NCBI GenBank assembly: GCA_900768015.1 | Contig: CAAGBI010000048.1 | Span: forward strand, 1-48,704 | Source of the DNA: an uncultured Alistipes sp. | Lineage (GTDB): Bacteria; Bacteroidota; Bacteroidia; Bacteroidales; Rikenellaceae | Length of the DNA: 48,704 nt | Direction of reading: 5' to 3' | Part shown: positions 42,348 to 48,704 of the stretch, one piece after another | Position numbering within the stretch: position 1 is the first letter of the stretch | Layout: each line of letters opens with the position of its first letter | The notes under the pieces: generated by a model | Seen by the model: the letters and a program-made list of their open reading frames with translations, nothing else | Databases searched by the model: none | What the model was told of the DNA's origin: nothing | Made by a program: the position numbers and the translations under genes

Positions 42348-43360
42348 TACCGCCGCAACTTGCTAATGCCCCAATTATAGACCTTGTCGATGCAAGGAAC
42401 ATTGACATTAAGCTGGTGTGCCAACTCCCAAATATAACGCAAGCCATAGGGAAAATCCTCAGTAAAATAGCGACTTGCGAAATCGGGCACCCATCCCTCG
42501 GCGGTCTCCGTCATGGGCGAAGTAATGCCCTTAAAGCCTTGGATTGATGATAGTTTGCGCGCCAGCGACTCTGCGTCGTGGCTCTCGTAGTAGTCAAGAA
42601 TGCGAGGTAGATAGCCCTCACTTACTGGGAGATACCTCAAAATTGTAAAAAACTCCTCATCCATATCTATGAGTAGCTGCGCCGCCTCCACGGTCCACTC
42701 CTCGTAGAAGAGTATCATGCGCGGAAATACCCTGCCCTCGTTCTCGCCACCAAACATGGTGTACAGGCGCGAGGTGTGCAGCAGCGGGTTGCTATTCGTC
42801 AGGCTCGCCTCGTAGTAGTTGCTTAGAAGCGTCACGGGGGCATCGAACAGCGACTCGATAAGTGCGCGGAAACCCTCCTTATCGTCGCAACGCTCCACGG
42901 CGATATTGTGGGCACTCTTATAGCCGAGCAGGTGGGCGCTATGGCCATACTCCTCGGTGCGCGCTATGAAGGGTACACGCTGGAAACCCCACAAAGGGAT
43001 ATCCTCGCCCAACAACTTCATCGCCTCGAAAAAGAAGCCCGTAGATGAAAAAACAGAGCTTACATATGTATCTTTATTGAGGTATGGTCGTATCTTAATT
43101 AGCTCTTCCCTAATGGCAAAGCCGGGCAGACACAACAACACAACATCCACACCCGAGAGAGCCTCTGCGGGGTCACTGCTAACAACATTCAGCCCACCGT
43201 GCAACACCTTACCATCGGGTGTGTCGACCACAATTTCACGACTCCACCTCTCGGGTCGCTGCGTGAGAACATTAACCTTAACAGGCTTAGTAGCTGCGAG
43301 ATAGCCCGCTACGACATGACCCAGCGAGCCACCACCACAAATGCAAATCCCCCTCATCAT
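42347..43360 (-). CDS. NAD(P)-dependent octopine/nopaline-dehydrogenase-family protein
   Basis: A 337-residue opine-dehydrogenase-like enzyme. The Rossmann motif GGGSLGHVVAGYLA is at residues 9-22. LLCLPGFAIREEL and SSTGFFFEAM line the cofactor site. The C-terminal helical domain (about 185-330) has NSNPLLHTSRLYTMF, which carries the catalytic His of this family. True opine dehydrogenases reduce the imine of an amino acid and a 2-oxo acid. Here it sits between a nucleotidyltransferase-aminotransferase fusion (ATGA overlap upstream) and a flippase. It may therefore reduce an imine or ketone in synthesis of the glycan substituent. The first ATG (43360) was chosen because of the ATGA overlap. 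Confidence 0.8.
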   Translation of the reverse strand: MMRGICICGGGSLGHVVAGYLAATKPVKVNVLTQRPERWSREIVVDTPDGKVLHGGLNVVSSDPAEALSGVDVVLLCLPGFAIREELIKIRPYLNKDTYVSSVFSSTGFFFEAMKLLGEDIPLWGFQRVPFIARTEEYGHSAHLLGYKSAHNIAVERCDDKEGFRALIESLFDAPVTLLSNYYEASLTNSNPLLHTSRLYTMFGGENEGRVFPRMILFYEEWTVEAAQLLIDMDEEFFTILRYLPVSEGYLPRILDYYESHDAESLARKLSSIQGFKGITSPMTETAEGWVPDFASRYFTEDFPYGLRYIWELAHQLNVNVPCIDKVYNWGISKLRR

Positions 43361-45174
43361 ACGAACATCTTTAGCGCCTCGACAAGGCGGTGGTTATCCT
43401 CACGATTGCGCACGGCAAGGCGTATGAAGTTGCGACCCCTGAATGCCGCCTTCGTAGAGCAATCCTTGATGAGTATGTCGTGCTTCGCAAGCAGTGCCAC
43501 AGCGAGTTGCGTAGCGGTGATGCCGCCACCCGTAATCTCGCACAAGAAGTAGTTTGCCTGCGAGGGGATGACCTTGAGGTATGATATCTCCTTGAGTTCG
43601 TTATAGAAGAGCGTGCGCTCCTCGCGGAAGAGTTTACAAGCGCGCATGTAGTCGCCATGATACTTCTCGTAAATCTGCATGTAGAACTCGCCAAAGGAGT
43701 TGATATTCCATATCGCAACCTCCTTTTTCATGCCCGCGATAAGCGCCTTGTTGCCACTTGCCAAGACACCGAGACGGAAGCCTGGCACGCCATACGACTT
43801 CGAGATGCTCTTCACGACACATAGGTGTGGGTTACGCGCTAAAATATCGTCGTGCAACAACGAAAACTCACCCTCCACATCCACAAAATCTACGAACGAC
43901 TCATCGACAACGAGGCTTATACCGCGCTCCTTTGTCCACGCAATAAGGCCAAGCAAATCGTTGTATGCTATGTAGTTACCCGATGGATTATCGGGGTTTA
44001 TGATAAGCAACGACTCGATATTCTTGTCGGCATAGAACCTCTTTATATCCTCGGCGCTGTACTGCATCGTATCGCTCTCGGGGAGGTATGCCACGACATC
44101 CTCTTTTGATACTCGGTTGGGATACTCCTCGAATGTCGGGAAGACGATGCCCATCTTTCCAGCATGGTTCTCCATGTAGAGTTTTATCAACTCCGCAGCG
44201 CCATTGCCCACAACGATATGTTCCTGTGCCACACCGAAATACTTAGCCGCCAAGAGGCTATTTACGCGCATGCCAGAGGGGTACTCCCTAAGCAGCGTAT
44301 CGAAGCTCGCCTTAATCTCGTCAACCATCTGCTGTGGTGGGAAATAGGGGTTTACCAGGTAGCAGAAGTCGAGCATGTGTGGGTAGCGCCAGTATCCACC
44401 AAAGCGCGAGGCAATAGAGCGGTAACGCTCCTCGTCGCTGCACACAAAGATGCTCGATGCGATGTCGAGGTCCTGAATATCATCTATCTCGTACCACTTC
44501 TCGCCACATAGCGGGAGTGCCCTGAGTGGCGAGTCGTCAAGCAATGTGATGACCTTGAGCACCTGCTCATAGTATTCATTGCGGCCCAACGCATGGCAGT
44601 AGGCCTCCAGGAATGGGACATAGTGCGTCTGAGCGAAGTCCTTGCTGAATTTGTAGATGTTTACGGTCTTAAAGTAGCTCTCAATGTCGGAGTAGCGGAA
44701 CTTGTCCTTAGAGATAAAGCTCTTTATGCGCTGCTCCTCGTCGAGCGTTACGACGGTGCCATCCATCCAGCTCTCATACTTATCCACAAGTGCGAGGTTG
44801 GGATATGGCTCCTCGACAATGCGTCGCAACACACTTGGCTCGAAGATGAGGTCCGACTCCAAAAGTAGCGTATCATCCTCCACGAGGTGCTCCTTGGCAA
44901 GGAAAAGCGAGTAGATGTTGTTTGTCTTGTCGTACACGCTATTCTCCACATATACGATGTCTATATCCTTGTACTTGTCACCTACCCAGCGCTTTACATT
45001 TTCAGCCTTGTAGCCCACAACCAACACCACACGACTTATTCCGATGTCGGATAGTGCATCGAGAGTGCGGTTTATTAGGCGCGTGCCGTTAACTTCGAGC
45101 ATACACTTCGTGTTGTCGTTTGTGAGTTCTCCGAGTCTGCGGCCCATGCCAGCGGCCAAAATTATTGCTTGCAT
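43357..45174 (-). CDS. Fused NTP-transferase / PLP aminotransferase
   Basis: A two-domain enzyme of 605 residues. The first domain (about 1-230) is a LicC-like nucleotidyltransferase: LAAGMGRRLGELT, Lys23 in NTKCML, and ESDLIF with the metal-binding Asp. The second (about 255-605) is a fold-type I aminotransferase or decarboxylase of the HisC/CobD-like branch: NPDNPSGN near 393, DES near 425 and the PLP lysine Lys459 in SISKSYG. This suggests one protein makes an amino-alcohol or amino-acid phosphate and then activates it with CTP. No phosphonate genes (PEP mutase) are nearby. I chose MQA at 45174; nine more residues upstream are in frame but not family-like. Confidence 0.88.
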   Translation of the reverse strand: MQAIILAAGMGRRLGELTNDNTKCMLEVNGTRLINRTLDALSDIGISRVVLVVGYKAENVKRWVGDKYKDIDIVYVENSVYDKTNNIYSLFLAKEHLVEDDTLLLESDLIFEPSVLRRIVEEPYPNLALVDKYESWMDGTVVTLDEEQRIKSFISKDKFRYSDIESYFKTVNIYKFSKDFAQTHYVPFLEAYCHALGRNEYYEQVLKVITLLDDSPLRALPLCGEKWYEIDDIQDLDIASSIFVCSDEERYRSIASRFGGYWRYPHMLDFCYLVNPYFPPQQMVDEIKASFDTLLREYPSGMRVNSLLAAKYFGVAQEHIVVGNGAAELIKLYMENHAGKMGIVFPTFEEYPNRVSKEDVVAYLPESDTMQYSAEDIKRFYADKNIESLLIINPDNPSGNYIAYNDLLGLIAWTKERGISLVVDESFVDFVDVEGEFSLLHDDILARNPHLCVVKSISKSYGVPGFRLGVLASGNKALIAGMKKEVAIWNINSFGEFYMQIYEKYHGDYMRACKLFREERTLFYNELKEISYLKVIPSQANYFLCEITGGGITATQLAVALLAKHDILIKDCSTKAAFRGRNFIRLAVRNREDNHRLVEALKMFV

Positions 45175-45382
45175 ATAGTTTGTGGATAGGTTGTTACACA
45201 CTTCATTTATATAGGCATATTTCGTACCATAGTGCGATTATGCTGCTCTATATACTATTTTTTCTGTTTATAGCAACGCCTTAGGCATAGCCATAAACGA
45301 TGTAAAGTTATAAAAAAATCTCATAAAAAGCAATTTTTCGCATGGAGATAACATATAAATATGCCGAGACACCACCGCCCTA

Positions 45383-45425
45383 TTTTCTCGTCATGGTGGC
45401 GCAGATGTGTTAGTGTCACGAGATT
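45383..45425. repeat. Deletion derivative of the long palindrome
   Basis: TTTTCTCGTCATGGTGGCGC and AGATGTG form a CAGA-type arm that runs after six bases directly into TCACGAGATT, the end of the opposite arm. The whole hairpin core is missing. The flanking sequence up to 45174 is AT-rich with no gene that I can see. Confidence 0.6.
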
Positions 45426-45431
45426 ACATAA

Positions 45432-45473
45432 ATTAGCGCGATGGCAGATGTAGCTCATACATTAGCGCGATGG
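45432..45473. repeat. Direct repeat ATTAGCGCGATGG
   Basis: Two perfect 13-bp copies (45432-45444 and 45461-45473), 29 bp apart, lie between the deleted palindrome and the intact copy at 45475. The second copy touches that palindrome. They could be a duplicated target or a recombination scar. Confidence 0.65.
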
Positions 45474-45474
45474 T

Positions 45475-45601
45475 AATTTCTCGTCAGAGTGGTGCAGATG
45501 TGGCGATGACATGAAAAAGCCCTGGATGGGTAGTACTTGATGTACATCCCATTCAGGGCTTTGATTGAAGCGACACAGATGCGCCGCTATCACGAGAAAT
45601 T
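45475..45601 (-). repeat. Long palindromic 3'-end element, copy 5
   Basis: Ends AATTTCTCGTCAGAGTGG and GCTATCACGAGAAATT, a variant with CTCGT instead of CTTGT in both arms (a compensatory change). The inner hairpin (45516-45562) has AAAGCCCTGGATGGG arms and in gene sense the apex GTAC-ATCAA-GTAC, then TTTTT. It lies head to tail with copy 6. Confidence 0.88.
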
Positions 45602-45602
45602 C

Positions 45603-45735
45603 AATTTTTCAGGAGAAGGCTGCATATACAACTCTCGGCAAAAATCCCGACGATGGGCTGTACTAATTGTACTGCTCATTGTCGGGACTTTTTGTTAGAG
45701 GCAGTAGATGTCTGCCTTATCGTGGAAAATTCTTA
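45603..45735 (-). repeat. Long palindromic 3'-end element, copy 6
   Basis: Ends AATTTTTCAGGAGAAGG and CCTTATCGTGGAAAATT, followed by the dnaK stop codon (45733-45735). The inner hairpin (45640-45693) and flanks are almost the same as copy 4: TCCCGACGATGGGC, TGTCGGGACTTTTTG and GGCAGTAGATGTCTGCC are identical. The apex is GTAC-AATTA-GTAC. The outermost bases have diverged in both arms. Confidence 0.88.
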
Positions 45736-47628
45736 TTTTACCTCCTCAAACTCCACATCCTCAGGCTGCGCCTGCTGCTCGCCAGCACCCTGACCTGCGT
45801 TAGGGTTGCCCTGAGCCTGCTGTGCCTGCTGCTGAGCGTAGATGTCCTGTGATGCAGCCTGCCATGCAGCGTTGAGTGCCTCGATAGCAGTGTCGATAGC
45901 TGCGATGTCCTGAGCCTTGTGTGCCTCCTTGAGCTTGCCGAGAGCATCCTCGATAGCAGCCTTCTTGTCTGCGGGGAGCTTGTCGCCATACTCCTTGAGC
46001 TGCTTCTCTGTAGCGAAGATGTTAGAGTCTGCAGCGTTGATCTTCTCGATGCGCTCCTTCTCCTTCTTATCCTTCTCCTCGTTAGCCTTAGCCTCGTCGC
46101 GCATGCGCTGAATCTCTGCGTCAGTAAGACCGCTTGAAGCCTCGATGCGAATCTTCTGCTCCTTGCCTGTGCCGAGGTCCTTAGCCGATACATTGAGGAT
46201 ACCGTTAGCGTCGATATCGAACGATACCTCAATCTGTGGCACACCACGGGGCGCTGCGGGGATGCCATCGAGGTGGAAGCGACCGATAGACTTGTTGTCC
46301 GCTGCCATAGCGCGCTCACCCTGGCATACATTGATGTCTACCGAAGGCTGGTTGTCCGCCGCTGTAGAGAATACCTGGCTCTTGCGAGTAGGAATTGTAG
46401 TGTTCGCCTCGATGAGCTTTGTCATCACGCCACCCAAGGTCTCGATACCGAGTGAGAGGGGAGTAACATCAAGGAGAAGGACATCCTTAACCTCACCTGT
46501 AAGCACGCCACCCTGGATTGCAGCACCTACAGCTACCACCTCATCGGGGTTTACTGAGCGGTTAGGAGTCTTACCGAAGAACTCCTCCACTACGCGCTGA
46601 ATTGCGGGGATACGAGTAGAACCACCCACGAGGATAACCTCATCAATCTGGCTTGCCTGGAGACCTGCGTCACGAAGAGCGATGCGGCAAGGCTCGATAG
46701 TCTTCTGTACGAGGTGGTCGCAGAGCTGCTCGAACTTAGCACGAGTGAGTGTCATCACAAGGTGCTGAGGGATGCCGTTTACGGGCATGATGTATGGGAG
46801 GTTGATGTCGGTTGTTGTAGCCGATGAGAGCTCAATCTTTGCCTTCTCAGCAGCCTCCTTCAAACGCTGGAGCGCCATAGGATCCTGACGGAGGTCGATG
46901 TGGTGCTCAGCCTTGAATGCCTCTGCCATGTAGTCAATCAAAACATGGTCGAAGTCGTCACCACCGAGGTGAGTATCACCATTTGTTGACTTAACCTCAA
47001 ATACGCCATCGCCGAGCTCAAGGATAGAGATATCGAAAGTACCACCACCGAGGTCATATACCGCAATCTTCATGTCGTCCTGCTTCTTGTCGAGGCCGTA
47101 TGCCAACGCCGCTGCAGTAGGCTCGTTGATGATACGACGCACCTTGAGGCCTGCAATCTCACCCGCCTCCTTTGTTGCCTGGCGCTGTGAGTCAGAGAAG
47201 TATGCGGGTACGGTGATAACCGCCTCTGTAACCTCCTGACCGAGGTAGTCCTCAGCTGTCTTCTTCATCTTCTGGAGTGTGATAGCCGAAATCTCCTGTG
47301 GAGTGTACTGACGGCCGTCAATCTCTACGCGGGGAGTGTTGTTGTCGCCCTTAACGATTGTGTAGGGAGCACGCGCGATGTCCGCTGCGACATTGTCGTA
47401 ACGCTCACCCATGAAGCGCTTGATAGAGAATACAGTACGCTTGGGGTTTGTGATAGCCTGACGCTTTGCAGGGTCGCCCACCTTACGCTCGCCACCCTCA
47501 GTGAATGCCACTACCGAGGGAGTTGTGCGATGACCCTCAGCATTTGGAATTACCACGGGCTCGTTACCCTCCATTACAGATACACATGAGTTTGTTGTAC
47601 CTAAGTCAATACCAATAATCTTGCTCAT
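45733..47628 (-). CDS. dnaK: Chaperone DnaK (Hsp70)
   Basis: The ATP-driven Hsp70 chaperone for folding and heat-shock recovery. The nucleotide-binding domain (about 1-380) starts IIGIDLGTTNSCVSVMEG and has AVYDLGGGTFDISILE and VGGSTRIPAIQ. The substrate-binding domain follows (LLDVTPLSLGIETLGG), then the helical lid and a Gln/Ala-rich tail ending PEDVEFEEVK. The 631 residues are normal. grpE and dnaJ are not adjacent. Two TGnCA-type palindromes lie 135-186 nt upstream, and two palindromic 3'-end elements follow the stop codon. Confidence 0.99.
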   Translation of the reverse strand: MSKIIGIDLGTTNSCVSVMEGNEPVVIPNAEGHRTTPSVVAFTEGGERKVGDPAKRQAITNPKRTVFSIKRFMGERYDNVAADIARAPYTIVKGDNNTPRVEIDGRQYTPQEISAITLQKMKKTAEDYLGQEVTEAVITVPAYFSDSQRQATKEAGEIAGLKVRRIINEPTAAALAYGLDKKQDDMKIAVYDLGGGTFDISILELGDGVFEVKSTNGDTHLGGDDFDHVLIDYMAEAFKAEHHIDLRQDPMALQRLKEAAEKAKIELSSATTTDINLPYIMPVNGIPQHLVMTLTRAKFEQLCDHLVQKTIEPCRIALRDAGLQASQIDEVILVGGSTRIPAIQRVVEEFFGKTPNRSVNPDEVVAVGAAIQGGVLTGEVKDVLLLDVTPLSLGIETLGGVMTKLIEANTTIPTRKSQVFSTAADNQPSVDINVCQGERAMAADNKSIGRFHLDGIPAAPRGVPQIEVSFDIDANGILNVSAKDLGTGKEQKIRIEASSGLTDAEIQRMRDEAKANEEKDKKEKERIEKINAADSNIFATEKQLKEYGDKLPADKKAAIEDALGKLKEAHKAQDIAAIDTAIEALNAAWQAASQDIYAQQQAQQAQGNPNAGQGAGEQQAQPEDVEFEEVK

Positions 47629-47762
47629 AGTTTTAGTCTTTTTATTTGTTTGTTACTTATTTTACACTTTGGGGGCCGAGCCTTGCTGTGCGCTCGACGA
47701 TGTGATAATAGGCAAACGATGTACCAAACAAAAAAACTGCTGAAAAGTGGCATAATTATCTC

Positions 47763-47814
47763 TGGCACACTGCCACGACTGCCATTTCCGCACCGTTCGC
47801 ATGACATTTTGTCA
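47763..47814. promoter_or_regulatory. Two palindromic sites upstream of dnaK
   Basis: TGGCA-CAC-TGCCA (47763-47775) and TGACA-TTT-TGTCA (47802-47814) share the pattern TGnCA-N3-TGnCA and lie 39 bp apart centre to centre. Extra TGCCA half sites occur at 47780 and near 47750. They are candidate operator sites for heat-shock or stress control of dnaK. The leader between them and the ATG (47629-47760) holds no clear consensus -7 box. Confidence 0.45.
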
Positions 47815-47819
47815 GTATT

Positions 47820-48020
47820 AGAATGCTTCTCACGACCTATTTGTCAGCGTGCTAAGTAAATTCATAACACTGGCATTATCGCATCACAGCTCACAACTCA
47901 TTACTTCACTTAGGCATAAGTTCTATTATGATACACTGATACCCCCTCCGATCGCGACATTCTCACCTTCGGTGAGGTAAGCCGATAGGCCTACAACAAG
48001 CCTAAGCCGATAGCATCATC
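47820..48020. other. Non-coding spacer
   Basis: No gene is seen. It holds a small hairpin CTCACC-TTC-GGTGAG (47962-47976) and two copies of AAGCCGATAG (near 47979 and 48004). Confidence 0.6.
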
Positions 48021-48110
48021 ACTAATCTCCCTAATCGCACTAATCTCACTAATCTCACTTATGTCCTTAACTTCCTTAATCTCCCTAAACTCCCTAATGT
48101 CTATTATATC
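48021..48110. repeat. Nine-bp tandem repeat
   Basis: Ten consecutive 9-bp units, consensus CCTAATCTC (for example ACTAATCTC, CCTAATCGC, CTTAATCTC, CCTAATGTC), keep exact phase over 90 bp. A minisatellite-like array without spacers, so it is not a CRISPR. Confidence 0.9.
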
Positions 48111-48130
48111 CCTTGAGACCATTTACTACT

Positions 48131-48191
48131 CCTGCCATCGGCAGGGTTGCCCATCGGGCAACAACAAGCCCCTCCTTTTCAAACGGAGGGG
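48131..48191. repeat. Three adjacent perfect hairpins
   Basis: CCTGCC-ATC-GGCAGG (48131-48145), GTTGCCC-ATC-GGGCAAC (48146-48162) and CCCCTCC-N9-GGAGGGG (48169-48191) follow each other almost without gap. A further palindrome GATTGC-TTC-GCAATC inside GCCGAG/CTCGGC occurs at 48243-48273. No coding potential. Confidence 0.7.
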
Positions 48192-48304
48192 TTTGAGGAG
48201 GATTGTAATATAATGGTAAAGTGAGGAATATGAGCTTAACTTGCCGAGGATTGCTTCGCAATCTATTCTCGGCTTAAATCGGCGGCGTCTCGGCATAGTG
48301 AACA

Positions 48305-48412
48305 TATTCCCTCTGCACTCGACTTGCACGATTTTCCTCTGTTACACAGAGCAGTAAAGCTCAACACACATCAATGCCCCCATATACACAGAATAGTAGG
48401 TAACCACCTCTT
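48305..48412 (+). pseudogene. Decayed 5S rRNA copy
   Basis: On the plus strand ACAGAGCAGTAAAGCTCA (near 48346-48363) matches the loop region ACAGAGAAGTTAAGCTCA of the intact 5S gene. At the 3' side AGTAGGTAACCACCTCTTC matches AGTAGGTAGCCGCCTCTTT, and AAGAGAAGATC, the start of the rRNA terminator, follows in both. The middle is degraded and the 5' strand of helix I is not recognisable, so it should not be functional. It is convergent with the intact gene. Confidence 0.5.
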
Positions 48413-48443
48413 CAAGAGAAGATCTTCGGTCTCTCAATTTTTC

Positions 48444-48553
48444 TATTTGCGCAGAATTTATGGTGCGCCGCAACGAAGAATGGCGATTTGGATAGTACTA
48501 TGCGTACAGCCAAATCGCCATTCAAGAAAGGTGCGCCAGAAATCTGCGCAAAT
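48444..48553 (-). repeat. Palindromic 3'-end element behind the 5S gene
   Basis: Outer arms TATTTGCGCAGA / TCTGCGCAAATA and GGTGCGCC in both. The inner stem AATGGCGATTTGG / CCAAATCGCCATT (48479-48491 and 48510-48522) is perfect over 13 bp. In the sense of the 5S gene the apex is GTAC-GCATA-GTAC. The element shares its apex with the other palindromes but has its own arms, and it lies after an rRNA rather than a protein gene. Confidence 0.8.
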
Positions 48554-48588
48554 AAAAAAGAGAAGACCGAAATAATCGATCTTCTCTT
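48554..48588 (-). terminator. rRNA operon terminator
   Basis: On the minus strand the stem AAGAGAAGA / TCTTCTCTT encloses TCGATTATTTCGG and is followed by a T6 run directly after the 5S 3' end. It ends the rRNA operon. Confidence 0.9.
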
Positions 48589-48591
48589 AAA

Positions 48592-48702
<111 letters not shown>

Positions 48703-48704
48703 AG

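Noticed and set aside
43357..45174. Phosphonate biosynthesis (PntC-type cytidylyltransferase with AEP transaminase)
   Set aside because: The fusion layout is similar, but no PEP mutase or phosphonopyruvate decarboxylase gene lies nearby, so phosphonate cannot be claimed.
47650..47859. Short open frames upstream of dnaK on both strands
   Set aside because: About 60-70 codons, no family features, and they overlap the leader and putative operators of dnaK.
48021..48110. Possible CRISPR array
   Set aside because: Units are 9 bp and directly adjacent with no spacers, and no cas gene is present.
48324..48575. An 83-codon open frame on the plus strand between the decayed 5S and the 5S terminator
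   Set aside because: It runs through 5S-like sequence, the palindrome and the terminator, so it is non-coding.

Overview
The window looks like chromosome of a gut Bacteroidales bacterium. Promoters carry the Bacteroidota -7 box TAnnTTTG, Shine-Dalgarno sequences are mostly absent, and the gene set fits the phylum: a DPP IV-type peptidase, FKBP lipoproteins, a bifunctional FtcD and a two-part LepB. A Rikenellaceae/Alistipes-like host is my inference from overall gene content and base composition; it is not proven. No prophage, insertion sequence, CRISPR array or tRNA was found.

Layout. 0.2-4.3 kb (-): a LysM glucosaminidase, an unknown protein and a dipeptidyl peptidase. 4.6-10.1 kb: an SDR-type threonine dehydrogenase, a VTT membrane protein, an AspT/YidE-like transporter, and a guanine deaminase-purine permease pair. 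10.2-12.4 kb (+): efp and purA. 12.7-18.1 kb (+): a tight operon of a steroid 5-alpha-reductase homologue, an Old Yellow Enzyme, a short-chain dehydrogenase and a DUF748/AsmA-like protein, followed by an FKBP lipoprotein. 19.3-23.3 kb: a ZIP metal transporter, rubrerythrin, an amino-acid permease and a cysteine-rich nitroreductase lipoprotein. 23.5-30.3 kb (-): a complete histidine-degradation operon (Dabb protein, ftcD, hutU, hutH, hutI). 30.6-32 kb (+): NfeD and stomatin. 32-40 kb (-): dapB, lepB, an IMPACT protein, a GIY-YIG protein, uvrA, an M16 peptidase and an O-methyltransferase. 40.1-45.2 kb (-): a four-gene surface-glycan decoration operon (nucleotidyltransferase-aminotransferase fusion, opine-dehydrogenase-family protein, MOP flippase, LicD). 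45.7-47.6 kb: dnaK. 48.6 kb: a 5S rRNA gene (-), the end of an rRNA operon whose remainder lies past the right edge.

The most unusual structure is a family of at least ten long dispersed palindromes. Each is placed directly at the 3' end of a gene, usually with its outer arm overlapping the stop codon. All share a hairpin apex close to GTAC-GCATTA-GTAC in the sense of the upstream gene. Six share ends TAATTTCTTGTGATA / TTTCTTGTCAGA and have a fixed polarity. Two copies 23 kb apart are almost identical. Half copies and a deleted copy also occur. They look like a mobile or gene-converted 3'-UTR/terminator element. A second oddity is a decayed 5S rRNA copy lying tail-to-tail with the intact 5S gene, with one of these palindromes between them.

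Two operons suggest specialised chemistry. The 5-alpha-reductase/OYE/SDR cluster fits reduction of 3-oxo-delta-4 steroids or bile acids from the host. The LicD cluster fits synthesis, CTP activation, transfer and export of an unidentified amino-type phosphate substituent on a surface glycan.
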